A stretch of 64,000 bases of DNA from Lentibacillus amyloliquefaciens (GCF_001307805.1 NZ_CP013862.1:1798001-1862000); one strand, 5' to 3'. Shown: positions 1-9,023, counted from the first letter of the stretch. The notes: generated by a model from the sequence alone, not told the origin. Translations and numbers: made by a program.

Positions 1-169
1 CATTTTCAAGCATTAAGAATGAATCTGTAACCAACGAACCATGAACAATTTATCCATTAATTTGCCATATTTAAATGTGATAATCATCACATTTTTACAT
101 TATTATGATGAAATAAGTCATAAAAATGATATAATTTTCACAGAAAACTTGATACGGGTGTTGGTGTTT

Positions 170-1231
170 ATGTTACTAAAAGGGGATTACAATAAAATTG
201 AACCGGCTTCAGGCGCTATTATCATGGCATGCGGTATTTTCCTGATTGGAGCTGTGGAGGCATTTCCGACACTCGATGTCGAATATGGCAAATACCTGGC
301 ATTTTTTCTGCTGATCGCATGGGTGATTATTTACAAAGATTTGTCGATACAGTTCTTTCACAGGGATTTCCTTGTTCCATTCATTCAAAATCCGGTCAAC
401 TCGTTTGTCATCGGAACATGGATTGCCGGTGTATCTGTTCTCTGTAATGTATTCCTGAGATACTTTCCGGAAATTTTATTGCTGACACAGGCAATGGCCA
501 TTTTCAATACATTCTTATGGCTTTTCTTTCTGGTTAATTGCTTTTATAATTTCAAACAGTTATTATTTGATTACACAGACTTTCCTGTTCACGGTGCCAT
601 ATTGCTCTCAACAGTTGGGACGCAATCCATCGTTATTTTATTGAATAATGTCTTTTTCCAGCTTCCCGTATACTTTGCTGAAGCCATGATCGTACTTGGC
701 CTCGTTTTTTATCTTGCCGGCACTATATTGCTTTTTAACAGATATATCAGACACCATAACTGGACGCTTGCAGATGATTGGGCCAACACGAATTGCATTA
801 TCCACGGAGCCTTGTCCATTACCGGCCTGGCCATTGTCACAACAAATACATTCACACCTGGATTCGTCACGTATTTTTGGTTTTTGGTGTTTATCTTATT
901 AATTATTGTTGAAGCAATTGAAGTGCTCCGTGTCGTTAATCGGATCAAACAATATGGCTGGAACAAGGCGTTTTTTACGTATGATGTCACCCAATGGTCC
1001 CGAAATTTTACATTCGGCATGTTCTATACATTTACATTGGTAATGCAGGCAAATCCCTTTTATCCGATTGCTGAAGGGCTTTATAATTTTCAGCGGACGT
1101 TTTTGGACTATTGGGCATGGGTTGTGCTTGCGGCTATTCTGTGGGAAATAGCCATCTTCATCAAGGCAAGACTAACCGAATTATACAATGAAAAATTGAT
1201 CCTCACTAATACAAATCAAAAGGAAGGATGA
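170..1231 (+). CDS. Polytopic membrane protein, TDT (TehA/SLAC1)-like transporter
   Basis: Predicted inner-membrane protein of about 353 residues with roughly nine or ten hydrophobic segments spread over its whole length, no signal peptide and short charged loops. The N-terminal stretch KIEPASGAIIMACGIFL resembles the first helix of tellurite-resistance/dicarboxylate (TDT) channels; this family call is from memory of the pattern and is not secure. The frame is open from 41, but the first 43 codons are AT-rich and not transporter-like, so I prefer the ATG at 170; neither start has a good ribosome site. The carbonic anhydrase gene starts 6 bp after its stop, so the two are probably co-transcribed. 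That would fit an anion or bicarbonate/CO2-related role, which is inference. Confidence 0.55.
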   Translation: MLLKGDYNKIEPASGAIIMACGIFLIGAVEAFPTLDVEYGKYLAFFLLIAWVIIYKDLSIQFFHRDFLVPFIQNPVNSFVIGTWIAGVSVLCNVFLRYFPEILLLTQAMAIFNTFLWLFFLVNCFYNFKQLLFDYTDFPVHGAILLSTVGTQSIVILLNNVFFQLPVYFAEAMIVLGLVFYLAGTILLFNRYIRHHNWTLADDWANTNCIIHGALSITGLAIVTTNTFTPGFVTYFWFLVFILLIIVEAIEVLRVVNRIKQYGWNKAFFTYDVTQWSRNFTFGMFYTFTLVMQANPFYPIAEGLYNFQRTFLDYWAWVVLAAILWEIAIFIKARLTELYNEKLILTNTNQKEG

Positions 1232-1237
1232 CCGTAA

Positions 1238-1789
1238 ATGCTTCTCGAAGACATACTTGAATACAATAAGCAATTTGTGAACGACAAAAAATACGAACCG
1301 CTGAAGACCGATAACATACCCAATAAACGCACTGTTATTTTCACATGTATGGATACACGATTAACCGAACTGCTGCCAAAAGCCCTGGACATAAAAAATG
1401 GCGATGTTAAAATGGTTAAAAATGCCGGTGCGATTCTTCGTGACCCATTCGACAGCGTCATGAAAAGCATTCTAGTGGCCATTCACGAATTAAAGGCAGA
1501 ACAGGTTATGGTAATTGGACACCATGATTGCGGCATGTCCCATACAGATCCGGAAGCATTCAAGCAGGGCCTGCTGGAAAAAGGGATTTCAGAGGAAACA
1601 CTTAACACACTCACACGCAGCGGAATCGATCTTGAAAGTGAATTCAGCGGGTTCGATTCTGTAGAAGACTCCGTTGAAGAAAGTGTTTCTGTTGTTCGCA
1701 ATCACTCTCTATTGCCATCGTATGTGAATGTTCACGGTCTGGTCATCGACCCTGCGACAGGTAAATTGGACTTGGTGACAAAGGAATAA
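1238..1789 (+). CDS. Beta-class carbonic anhydrase
   Basis: Cytoplasmic zinc enzyme interconverting CO2 and bicarbonate. The 183-residue protein carries the beta-class zinc ligands: Cys and the Asp/Arg dyad in CMDTRL (about residues 37-42) and HHDCGM (about residues 92-97). The length matches the short bacterial YvdA-type branch. The start is fixed by AAGGAAGG overlapping the stop of the upstream transporter gene, so translation of the two is probably linked. It ends in a strong hairpin shared with the convergent opu operon. Confidence 0.93.
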   Translation: MLLEDILEYNKQFVNDKKYEPLKTDNIPNKRTVIFTCMDTRLTELLPKALDIKNGDVKMVKNAGAILRDPFDSVMKSILVAIHELKAEQVMVIGHHDCGMSHTDPEAFKQGLLEKGISEETLNTLTRSGIDLESEFSGFDSVEDSVEESVSVVRNHSLLPSYVNVHGLVIDPATGKLDLVTKE

Positions 1790-1823
1790 GAAAAGCCGGC
1801 TTATAATTACCGGCTTTTCTTGT
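1789..1823. terminator. Bidirectional intrinsic terminator
   Basis: Perfect 11-bp stem AGAAAAGCCGG / CCGGCTTTTCT with a 10-nt loop, between the convergent carbonic anhydrase and opuAA genes. T-runs flank both arms, so it can stop transcription from either side. Confidence 0.85.
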
Positions 1824-1824
1824 A

Positions 1825-3033
1825 TCACGTATGATATTCTTCGCTCTCTTCCACGTCCTCAGCTGCCAATCCGGACAGTACATGAACACGTAAAATGAAT
1901 CCGATTAATTTTTCCTCTTCATTGACAACTGCCAATGGAAAACTTGACCCAAGTGTTTTCGGAATTAAATCATTGATATATTCATCCCGATTTACAATGG
2001 TGATATCCGTCAGCATCATATCTTCAAGTGTTTTTTTCTCCTTCAGACCCTGTACGGCATCATCAATGGTGACAATCCCTTTGACGTGCCGGCTGCGGTC
2101 AACAACAAACACACTGGATATCCCATTTTCCTCCATCTCTTTTCGGGCAACATTTAAACCATCTTTCATGAAAACGAGAGCATTCGGTTTGATCATGATA
2201 TTTTCTGCCTGAAACACTTTGGACCGGTCGATATCTTTGATGAAATCAAAGATATAATTATTAGCCGGTTTTTCTATGATTTCTTCGGGTGTCCCGATCT
2301 GATTGACTTTGCCGTCTTTCATGACAGCAACCCGGTCACCAAGTTTGAATGCTTCATTAACATCATGTGTAATAAAAATAATCGTCTTTTGCAATCTTTC
2401 TTGGATATCGAGAAGCTCAAGCTGCATTTCTCGGCGAATAAGCGGATCCAGTGCACTGAACGGCTCATCCATCAACAGAATATCCGGATCATTGGCCAGC
2501 GCACGTGCTAACCCGACGCGCTGCTGCATCCCGCCTGAAAGCTCATCAGGATATTTATCTTCATATCCTTTCAGGCCGACAATATCGATATTTTTCTGAG
2601 CAATTTCATGGCGTTCCTGTTTGGACTTATTGCGGACTTCCAGGCCATATTCGACGTTAGCCATAATTGTGCGGTGATTGAATAGTCCAAAATGCTGGAA
2701 TACCATCGCGACTTTTTCCTGGCGAATTTTTTTGAGATCAGCTTTACTGGACGTGACAATATCTTCACCATCGATGTAGATTGCACCGTCAGTTGGTTTG
2801 TTCAACAGATTAAAACAGCGGATAAGGGTGGATTTCCCGCTTCCGGATAGTCCCATAATGACAAATGTTTCGCCCTTGTTTATTTCCATCGATGCATCAT
2901 AGACACCGACTGTATGACCTGTTTGTGCCAATATTTCATCCTTGCTCATGCCGTCTTTAATTTTTGAGATAACGGATTTAGGCCGCGGCCCGAAAATTTT
3001 CGACACATGATCGACTTTTATTTTTGCCTCCAT
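1825..3033 (-). CDS. opuAA: Glycine betaine/proline ABC transporter, ATP-binding subunit
   Basis: Energises uptake of compatible solutes. The 402-residue protein has Walker A GLSGSGKST (about residues 61-69), a Q-loop, signature LSGGMQQRVGLARAL, Walker B ILLMDEPFSALD and H-loop THD. A C-terminal pair of CBS domains (about residues 270-395) in this family senses ionic strength and gates transport. It is last in the operon opuAC-opuAB-opuAA, the reverse of the order in B. subtilis opuA. Its ATG overlaps the opuAB stop by one base (TAATG), and AGGAGG lies just upstream. Family assignment is certain; exact substrate range is inferred. Confidence 0.95.
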   Translation of the reverse strand: MEAKIKVDHVSKIFGPRPKSVISKIKDGMSKDEILAQTGHTVGVYDASMEINKGETFVIMGLSGSGKSTLIRCFNLLNKPTDGAIYIDGEDIVTSSKADLKKIRQEKVAMVFQHFGLFNHRTIMANVEYGLEVRNKSKQERHEIAQKNIDIVGLKGYEDKYPDELSGGMQQRVGLARALANDPDILLMDEPFSALDPLIRREMQLELLDIQERLQKTIIFITHDVNEAFKLGDRVAVMKDGKVNQIGTPEEIIEKPANNYIFDFIKDIDRSKVFQAENIMIKPNALVFMKDGLNVARKEMEENGISSVFVVDRSRHVKGIVTIDDAVQGLKEKKTLEDMMLTDITIVNRDEYINDLIPKTLGSSFPLAVVNEEEKLIGFILRVHVLSGLAAEDVEESEEYHT

Positions 3034-3899
3034 TAGCTTATCCTCCTATGCTTCTGGAACTTGTTCGCCACACCGCCGGTAATGCGGTCAATGATAATGG
3101 CAAGGAATACGATGCTGATTCCCGCTTCAAACCCTAAAGCAATATCGATCTGGTTAATTGATACAAGCACTTGCTCACCAAGACCCTGAGCACCGACCAT
3201 TGATGCGATGACCACCATAGCCAACGCCATCATTGTCGTCTGATTCACACCTGCCATAATTGTCGGAAGCGCCTGAGGGAGCTGTATTTTAAAAAGCATC
3301 TGCATATTGGACGAGCCAAACGATTGTGCTGATTCAATGACTTCCTTATCCACACCGCGAATAGCCAGCTCAGTCAGCCTGATGACTGGAGGAATAGCAT
3401 AAATCAGTGTGGCAAAAATTGCGGAAACATTTCCTAAGCCAAAGAAGAAAATAGCCGGAATTAAATAAACGAAACTCGGCATCGTCTGCATCGCATCAAG
3501 TATTGGCCGCATAACCGTTGAAAATCCTTTGCTGAATGCCATCCAGACACCAAGCGGTATCCCTAACGCCAGTGAAATGATTACTGCAGTCATCACAATG
3601 GCAATGGTCGTCATCAAATCTTCCCACAAGCCGAATGTGCCAACCAGAAAAATAAAAACACCATAAAGAATACCGGCTGTTATAGATTTAAAATACCATC
3701 CCAAGAGGACGATAATCAGGATAAACAGCCACCATGGCAGAAAGAGCAAAAAACCTTCAATACCATTGATAATTTCAGAAGAAAATAGATAGATAAAATC
3801 AAAAAAACTCTCGAGTGATTGATCCAAAAAGTTAACAATCGTTTCGACATAATCACCAAGTTTAAACCTTATATCAGGAAAAATGTCCATTAGCAACAC
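3033..3899 (-). CDS. opuAB: Glycine betaine/proline ABC transporter, permease subunit
   Basis: Membrane subunit of the OpuA-type osmoprotectant importer, 288 residues. The hydrophobic core has about six or seven segments, and the conserved cytoplasmic coupling loop (ESAQSFGSSNMQMLFKIQLP, about residues 188-207) contacts the ATPase. An N-terminal extension of about 50 residues before the first helix is usual for OpuAB/ProW proteins. GAGGTG precedes the ATG. It is separated from opuAC by a stem-loop and joined to opuAA by a one-base overlap, so the two downstream genes are translationally coupled. Confidence 0.94.
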   Translation of the reverse strand: MLLMDIFPDIRFKLGDYVETIVNFLDQSLESFFDFIYLFSSEIINGIEGFLLFLPWWLFILIIVLLGWYFKSITAGILYGVFIFLVGTFGLWEDLMTTIAIVMTAVIISLALGIPLGVWMAFSKGFSTVMRPILDAMQTMPSFVYLIPAIFFFGLGNVSAIFATLIYAIPPVIRLTELAIRGVDKEVIESAQSFGSSNMQMLFKIQLPQALPTIMAGVNQTTMMALAMVVIASMVGAQGLGEQVLVSINQIDIALGFEAGISIVFLAIIIDRITGGVANKFQKHRRIS

Positions 3900-3917
3900 C
3901 TCTTTTATAGTAAATTA

Positions 3918-3951
3918 GAAAAGCAGCCAACCGGCAGGCCAGCTGCTTTTC
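3918..3951 (-). terminator. Intercistronic stem-loop between opuAC and opuAB
   Basis: Perfect 10-bp stem GAAAAGCAGC / GCTGCTTTTC with a 14-nt loop, starting 4 bp after the opuAC stop codon. The T-run after it is weak. It is well placed to stop part of the transcription or to protect the opuAC message, giving more binding protein than membrane subunits; that effect is inferred. Confidence 0.7.
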
Positions 3952-3954
3952 GAC

Positions 3955-4989
3955 TTATTCCAATGATTGCTTCACTGTTTCGGCGATATCGTCCGGAACC
4001 CAACTGGTCCATACATCTTCATTTTCCTTCATCCACCATTCAGCCGCTTCTTCAGCCGATGCATCTTCATTCTCATTCATGTAATCAAGCGCTTGTTCCG
4101 TCAAAGCACTGTTTGTTTCATAGTTGCTCAAAAAATCTACAACATCCGGTGCTGCATCGGGGATGTCTTTATGAACACCGACTACAACATCATTTGGAGG
4201 GAGTTCTGTGCCTTTCGTTTCTTCATACACTTCCGGATCATATTCCGGTTCTTCCAGTAATGTCAAGTCGTACTTAGCCGTCACTGCAGTCGGTGACCAA
4301 TAGTAGCCTACCCATGCTTCACCAGCATCATATGCATCAGCAAGAGATGCCACAATCGCCGCATCCGAACCGGGCTTAAAGTTGACAAACGAATCATTCA
4401 ATCCATACGTTTCCATCTTCTGCGTAATCGCTTTTTCAACTGCCCAGCCGCTTGGTGCGTTAATTAGACGTCCTTTGCCTGGCTCCGCTTCGTCTTCAAA
4501 TAGTTCCGGATAGTTTTTCAAATCCTCAACTGTCTCAAGATCCGGTGCCATTGGTTCAATCCCGCGCTCCTCGTCTCCTTCAATCACATATGTCGGAACA
4601 TAAATGCCTTGTTCGTTGTCATCAAAGTTAGTGGAGACCTTTTCGAAGTCGCCTGCTTCAATCGCTTCATTATATACTTCTTTGATGTTATCAGTCCAAA
4701 GTTCCATATAAATATCAATATCGCCTTCACGCAACCCTTGAACAGTGGCTGCTGTGGAACCTGGAGTAACTTCTGTATCGATGCCATAACCCTCTTCAAT
4801 AATTTTTTGTGCAATCGAGTTATGGACCCTAATACTATTCCAGCCTGCGTCAGCGAATACCAAAGTATCAACATTTGATGCTGAAGCGCCATTTTCTGAA
4901 CCTGATTCATTATTACCTGAGTCTGATCCGCCACAAGCAGCAAGCACTGCTAATATAATGGCAGAAAACAAGATTAATATTTTTTTCAT
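3955..4989 (-). CDS. opuAC: Glycine betaine-binding lipoprotein
   Basis: Extracellular, membrane-anchored solute-binding protein that delivers glycine betaine or proline betaine to OpuAB/OpuAA. It is 344 residues with a short positive N-terminus, a hydrophobic segment and lipobox LAAC (Cys at about residue 19), followed by a Ser/Gly/Asn-rich linker. The mature part is an OpuAC-type binding domain with many Trp residues (WNSIRVHNS, WTDNIKEVY, VGYYWSP), as expected for an aromatic cage around a quaternary ammonium. It is acidic, as extracellular proteins of halophiles usually are. AAGGGG lies just before the ATG. It is first in the operon, behind a readable promoter at 5134-5162. Confidence 0.94.
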   Translation of the reverse strand: MKKILILFSAIILAVLAACGGSDSGNNESGSENGASASNVDTLVFADAGWNSIRVHNSIAQKIIEEGYGIDTEVTPGSTAATVQGLREGDIDIYMELWTDNIKEVYNEAIEAGDFEKVSTNFDDNEQGIYVPTYVIEGDEERGIEPMAPDLETVEDLKNYPELFEDEAEPGKGRLINAPSGWAVEKAITQKMETYGLNDSFVNFKPGSDAAIVASLADAYDAGEAWVGYYWSPTAVTAKYDLTLLEEPEYDPEVYEETKGTELPPNDVVVGVHKDIPDAAPDVVDFLSNYETNSALTEQALDYMNENEDASAEEAAEWWMKENEDVWTSWVPDDIAETVKQSLE

Positions 4990-5133
4990 TTGATTACCCC
5001 TTTTTGAATTTTATGTTCAGTTACAGTTGAATTAATGATTAAGTCTCGATATGACTTAGAAGGCTTTGCTGAAGGATATAAGACAGCATGGATAATGAGT
5101 ATGAAGCAATCATGCGAGTTGAAAGCACCTTTC

Positions 5134-5162
5134 ATCATAATAAACTAACCAGTTTATATCAA
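5134..5162 (-). promoter_or_regulatory. opuAC promoter with operator-like palindrome in its spacer
   Basis: On the minus strand, -35 TTGATA (5162-5157), a 17-bp spacer and -10 TATGAT (5139-5134). The 18-bp inverted repeat ATAAACTGGTTAGTTTAT (two 7-bp arms, 5140-5157) fills the spacer exactly and touches the last base of the -35. The leader to the opuAC ATG is about 138 nt. A repressor bound here would exclude RNA polymerase; OpcR/GbsR-type MarR-like proteins control such operons in other Bacilli, but which protein binds here is not known. Confidence 0.7.
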
Positions 5163-5285
5163 ATGGCATAATCACGCATATAATGCGATAAATCCAATTA
5201 AACCGGCAATTTTGTCAAATATATCGGCCAAAATATACATATTGAACATAATACTTCATATATCGACAAACTTTGCAATAATTAA

Positions 5286-5320
5286 TAAAAAAACTGCCTC
5301 CTTAAGATTAGAGACAGCTT
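5286..5320 (-). terminator. Terminator of murG
   Basis: Minus-strand stem CTGTCTC / GAGGCAG with one G-U pair, followed by a run of seven T. It lies 22 bp after the murG stop. Confidence 0.8.
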
Positions 5321-5341
5321 CTTATTCGTCATAATTTTTAT

Positions 5342-6421
5342 TCAGGTTTCTGCCCCGCCGGCAGTCTTAATAATTTCAATCACCCGTTCACGCGCTTTTT
5401 CACTTTTGTAGTTTTTCATGTAATCAATCATGACCGGTGCCTGATCCTTTAGCTTCATCAATTCCTGTTTCAGCGCGTCAGGGGTTAATGCTTCCTCTTC
5501 CAGCACACGGGCGTAATCTTTTTCTTTAAAAGAGTTTGCATTAATGATCTGATCGCCTCTGCTTGCGGCCCTCGAAAGCGGAATCAGCAGCATCGGTTTA
5601 TGAAGCGCCAGAAATTCAAAAATCGCATTGGCCCCCGCACGCGAAAGCACAAAATCAGACGCTGCAAACAAATCTTTCAATTCTTCATTGACATATTCAA
5701 ATTGGGCATAGCCGCTTCGATTTATAGAAGAATCTGTTTTGCCCGTGCCGCAAATATGGGCAATATGAAATTCGGGCAAAAGCTGATCAATACTTTCGCG
5801 TACCGTCTGATTAATTTTCTCGGCTCCACCACTGCCGCCCATTACAAGCAGGACAGGTTTTTCCTTTGTAACACCGCACATTTCAAGGCCTTTATCTTTA
5901 TCCCCTCTGAAAAGTTCATCCCGGATGACTGCACCGACATACTCAGCTTTCTTTTCAGGCAGGTAATCAATTGTTTCCGGGAACGTTGCCAGCACTTTTT
6001 CAGCAAACGGTATCGCTATTTTATTGGCAAGCCCCGGTGTAAAGTCAGATTCATGGATAACCGCCGGTACGCCGCGTAATTTCGCCGCCATTATGACCGG
6101 AACCGACACAAAACCGCCTTTAGAAAAAATAACGGCCGGTTTCCGTTTGCCAATGATTCGCCACGCCTGCATCGTTCCTTTCAGCACTTTAAACGGATCT
6201 TTAAAGTTCTCTTTAGACATGTAGCGGCGCAATTTACCGGTTGAAATCGGATGATATGTCACATCGTCCAATGATTCGATTAATTTGCGTTCTATTCCAT
6301 TTTGAGACCCGATATAATCAACTTCCCATCCCTCTTTCTGAAAAACAGGGATAAGAGCAAGGTTAACAATCACATGACCGGCCGTTCCACCGCCCGTAAA
6401 CAGGATTCTTTTTTCACTCAT
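5342..6421 (-). CDS. murG: UDP-N-acetylglucosamine--undecaprenyl-PP-MurNAc-pentapeptide GlcNAc transferase
   Basis: Converts lipid I to lipid II at the inner face of the membrane in peptidoglycan synthesis. The 359-residue GT-B protein has an N-terminal acceptor domain with GGGTAGH (about residues 9-15) and [13 protein letters not shown], and a C-terminal donor domain with [12 protein letters not shown] and [23 protein letters not shown]. The frame is open upstream to 6478, but the ATG at 6421 has AAGGAGTG at the right distance and begins the conserved [11 protein letters not shown]. The gene stands alone, outside a division/cell wall cluster, so it may be a second, dispersed murG copy of the kind some Bacilli carry (inference). 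Confidence 0.92.
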   Translation of the reverse strand: MSEKRILFTGGGTAGHVIVNLALIPVFQKEGWEVDYIGSQNGIERKLIESLDDVTYHPISTGKLRRYMSKENFKDPFKVLKGTMQAWRIIGKRKPAVIFSKGGFVSVPVIMAAKLRGVPAVIHESDFTPGLANKIAIPFAEKVLATFPETIDYLPEKKAEYVGAVIRDELFRGDKDKGLEMCGVTKEKPVLLVMGGSGGAEKINQTVRESIDQLLPEFHIAHICGTGKTDSSINRSGYAQFEYVNEELKDLFAASDFVLSRAGANAIFEFLALHKPMLLIPLSRAASRGDQIINANSFKEKDYARVLEEEALTPDALKQELMKLKDQAPVMIDYMKNYKSEKARERVIEIIKTAGGAET

Positions 6422-6481
6422 CAACGATGCACTCCTTCTATCACAACACACTGGGGGAAACGTTTTTTTATCCCGCATGTA

Positions 6482-6552
6482 ACTGGCAGTAACCCCCCCA
6501 CCTCAAATGTTCGCGTATACGATGAAGATTAGGTGGGGGATCAACTGCCAGT
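6482..6552. repeat. Large inverted repeat upstream of murG
   Basis: ACTGGCAGT-AA-CCCCCCCACCT is answered 27 bp later by AGGTGGGGG-ATCA-ACTGCCAGT, giving two co-axial stems of about 9 bp each. It lies between the murG start and its likely promoter region. Confidence 0.75.
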
Positions 6553-6576
6553 AAATGTCCGATTCGTTCATCTAAC

Positions 6577-6613
6577 AATCAGTGGGAGGGGAAGAAAGAA
6601 CCCCCCACTGATT
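6577..6613. repeat. Second GC-rich inverted repeat upstream of murG
   Basis: AATCAGTGGGAGGGG is answered after 9 bp by CCCCCCACTGATT. It shares the G/C run and a following TGAAGATT with the neighbouring repeat at 6482-6552, suggesting two members of one repeat type. The rest of 6614-6865 shows no gene. Confidence 0.7.
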
Positions 6614-6865
6614 GAAGATTCACTTTATCCTAAAGCTGCCAATTTTTCAACAATCTGATTTAAATCTTCATGCCACTGACGTAAAAAAATATAATGATTC
6701 TTAAATAACTTCCTCTATCCTAAGTGAAATAGACTTAAAAGGAAAGCGAAATATGTCCGAATTTACATCACACTGGCTATAATCCTTAATATTATAACGA
6801 TTGAAATCTTGATTCTCAATCCCCATATCCGGGGCCGTACGAGTTGGTTTCACGCGATTAGCATG

Positions 6866-6894
6866 AAAAAAACCGCCCAAGTGAGCGGTTTTTT
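6866..6894 (-). terminator. Terminator of nupC
   Basis: Stem AAAACCGC / GCGGTTTT with A- and T-runs on both sides, 36 bp after the nupC stop; it can act in both directions. Confidence 0.85.
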
Positions 6895-6929
6895 GCTTTA
6901 TGACATTCTTTCTCTTTCAATGTGCATTC

Positions 6930-8120
6930 TTATAGGAACAAACCAGCGATTGTGGCAGACAAGATAGACGCCAATGTTGCACCAATTAATAATTTCATGC
7001 CAAATCCTGAAACTTTCACTGCTTTCTCACTGTTAATACCTTGTACGGTTCCCGCGATAATACCAATCGATGAGAAGTTAGCAAAGCTTGTAAGGAATAC
7101 AGAAACGATACCAATCGTTTTTTGAGACATGGAACCAAGCATTTGTTCAAATTCCAGCATCGCCACAAATTCGTTGGTGACGATTTTTGTCCCCATGACA
7201 CCGCCTGCTTCAATGACTTCTCCAGGTGAGATACCCATCAAAATTCCAATCGGTGCAATAATATAGCCAAGAATTTCCTGTAACGTCACACCTGCAAAGA
7301 CCAATTGAATTACCCAGTTAACCAATTCCAGTGAAGCAATGAAAGCAATCAGCATTGCAGCTACAATAAGTGCAATTTTTCCGCCATCAAGCGCACCGTT
7401 ACTCATCGCTTCAAAGATACTTTTGTCATTTGAAACATCTTTCACATCAACTTCGTCTTCCTCTTTTGGCACGTTAACCGGTGCGATCACAGATGCCATG
7501 ATTAATGCACTGAACATATTTAAAGGCAATGCGGCCAATACATATTCCGGCGGCAAAATTTGCAGGTACGCGCCAACGATCGACGCAGATACAGACCCCA
7601 TAGCAGAGGCGCTTACGATATAAAGCCTGTTATTGTTCAAATGATGGAATTGAGATTTAATGGCCAGCAGCGCTTCAGACTGGCCGAAAAAGATACTGTT
7701 GACTGCATTAAACGATTCAACCTTTGGCAACCCGGTTATTTTTGATAACAACCCGCCCAGATATTTAATAATTGGCGGCAGAATCTTCAAATAGGTCAGT
7801 ACGGAAAGAAGTGTCGCAAAAAAGATAATTAATAACAGCACATTAAAGAAGAATACACTTCCGCCTTCTTCAATCTGAATACCGCCAACAACAAAGCTGA
7901 TACCTTCAGTACCAAATTCGATTAATTTATTAAACCCGGCTGAGATGCCTTTAATAACGGCTCCGCCTATTTCCGTGTTAAACATGAACCATGTTATGAC
8001 AAGCTGGGCAAGCAGCATAATACCAATGCCCTGATAATTTATATTTTTCTTGTCGTTTGACATGATAAACGCTATGCCTATTACGATTATAATTGCCAAA
8101 ATACCTAAAAGAATATCCAC
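6930..8120 (-). CDS. nupC: Nucleoside:cation symporter, CNT family
   Basis: Inner-membrane importer of nucleosides driven by H+ or Na+. The 396-residue protein has the CNT layout: N-terminal helices, the conserved ESFNAVNSIFFGQSEALLAI segment (about residues 134-153) that lines the nucleoside site, SASAMGSVSASIVGAY, and a C-terminal gate region with TNEFVAM and SFANFSSIGI. The length equals that of typical bacterial NupC. It is monocistronic: a terminator follows, and a promoter with an operator-like palindrome lies about 75 bp upstream. Confidence 0.93.
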   Translation of the reverse strand: MDILLGILAIIIVIGIAFIMSNDKKNINYQGIGIMLLAQLVITWFMFNTEIGGAVIKGISAGFNKLIEFGTEGISFVVGGIQIEEGGSVFFFNVLLLIIFFATLLSVLTYLKILPPIIKYLGGLLSKITGLPKVESFNAVNSIFFGQSEALLAIKSQFHHLNNNRLYIVSASAMGSVSASIVGAYLQILPPEYVLAALPLNMFSALIMASVIAPVNVPKEEDEVDVKDVSNDKSIFEAMSNGALDGGKIALIVAAMLIAFIASLELVNWVIQLVFAGVTLQEILGYIIAPIGILMGISPGEVIEAGGVMGTKIVTNEFVAMLEFEQMLGSMSQKTIGIVSVFLTSFANFSSIGIIAGTVQGINSEKAVKVSGFGMKLLIGATLASILSATIAGLFL

Positions 8121-8196
8121 TGATGAGGCCTCCCTTGAGATGTTAAAATGAACGGAAAGCGTATAACCGCTTACAATATCACCTTTACCACTGATG

Positions 8197-8225
8197 ATTT
8201 TAGCACGTTGTCAGACGTCTGGCAA
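8197..8225 (-). promoter_or_regulatory. nupC promoter with palindromic operator candidate
   Basis: Minus strand: -35 TTGCCA (8225-8220), 17-bp spacer, -10 TAAAAT (8202-8197). The 18-bp near-perfect palindrome TTGCCAGACGTCTGACAA (8225-8208) covers the -35 and half the spacer. The shape is like sites of GntR-family repressors; it is not a PurR box. The binding protein is unknown. Confidence 0.7.
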
Positions 8226-8462
8226 TACAAAAATTCAATATACAGCTATATTAGTTATACCCTGTAAAGCCGATTATTAACATAACCTGGACCTCTCTCT
8301 TTTCAAGCAAAAATGATATTCCGATGTCAAAACAGATACCAAATTCAACGTTTGGCACATGCAGTTTTGTCATTATGACTATCATTTTCTCCGCAAAACT
8401 AATTTTTCATAGGATGCGTTTTTCAGCAGACATGATATACTACATTCAAGGGAGGTGAAAAG

Positions 8463-8929
8463 ATGATTGAAGAAATGCAAATTGTGTTGACTGAAATTCA
8501 GAAACTAAATAGCCGATTTGACACAATGCAGGATGACATGAATGAAAAATTTAAAAGCGTCGACAAAAGATTCAATGACATGGACGCGAATTCAGTGCTA
8601 TAGACGAAAAATTTGATACAATCGATGAACGATTCAAAACTATTGACGAGCGATTCAATAGCATAGACAGACAATTCAAGACAATCGATGAGCGATTCGA
8701 TAACATAAACGGACAGTTCGAGACCATCAACGGTCGACTCCATGCTATGGATGAAGTGATTAACGACATGAATGGCAGACTCATAAATGTAGAAGACCAG
8801 CTTCGAATCGTCAGAGTTCAGACTGCTAAGAACTATGAATTTCAGACAAAAATGGAGGGCACATTAAACGAAAAAGTAGTAGAGATGGAGTCCGACATTA
8901 AACTGCTAAAAAAAGCAGTCACCAGCTGA
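8463..8929 (+). pseudogene. Heptad-repeat coiled-coil protein, frameshifted
   Basis: A gene with an excellent ribosome site (GGGAGGTG) starts at 8463 and encodes a soluble, nearly pure coiled coil built from 7-residue units of the type FDTIDER, repeated about ten times. The first frame ends at a TAG at 8601-8603. The same heptad pattern then continues one frame over to 8929, ending in KLLKKAVTS. The phase is restored exactly if one base is added near 8587 (GACGCGAATTC), so this is most simply a 1-bp deletion. The second half has no ribosome site of its own. Function unknown; such proteins are usually short cytoplasmic oligomers. Confidence 0.75.
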
Positions 8930-8984
8930 CAATCCTGCCCAAAAACCAGACCATTCAACACAATTCTCAGGTAGATTTTCCATA

Positions 8985-9023
8985 CAAAAAACCCCCGCCA
9001 TGACTTCTCATCAGAGCGAGGGT
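8985..9023 (-). terminator. Terminator of odhAB
   Basis: Minus-strand stem ACCCTCGC / GCGGGGGT (one U-G pair), 17-nt loop, then TTTTT. It ends 15 bp after the odhB stop. Confidence 0.85.

Noticed and set aside
8500..8760. Regular short repeats that could suggest a CRISPR array
   Set aside because: The repeats are 21 nt without spacers and encode heptads of a coiled coil in frame; no cas genes are present.
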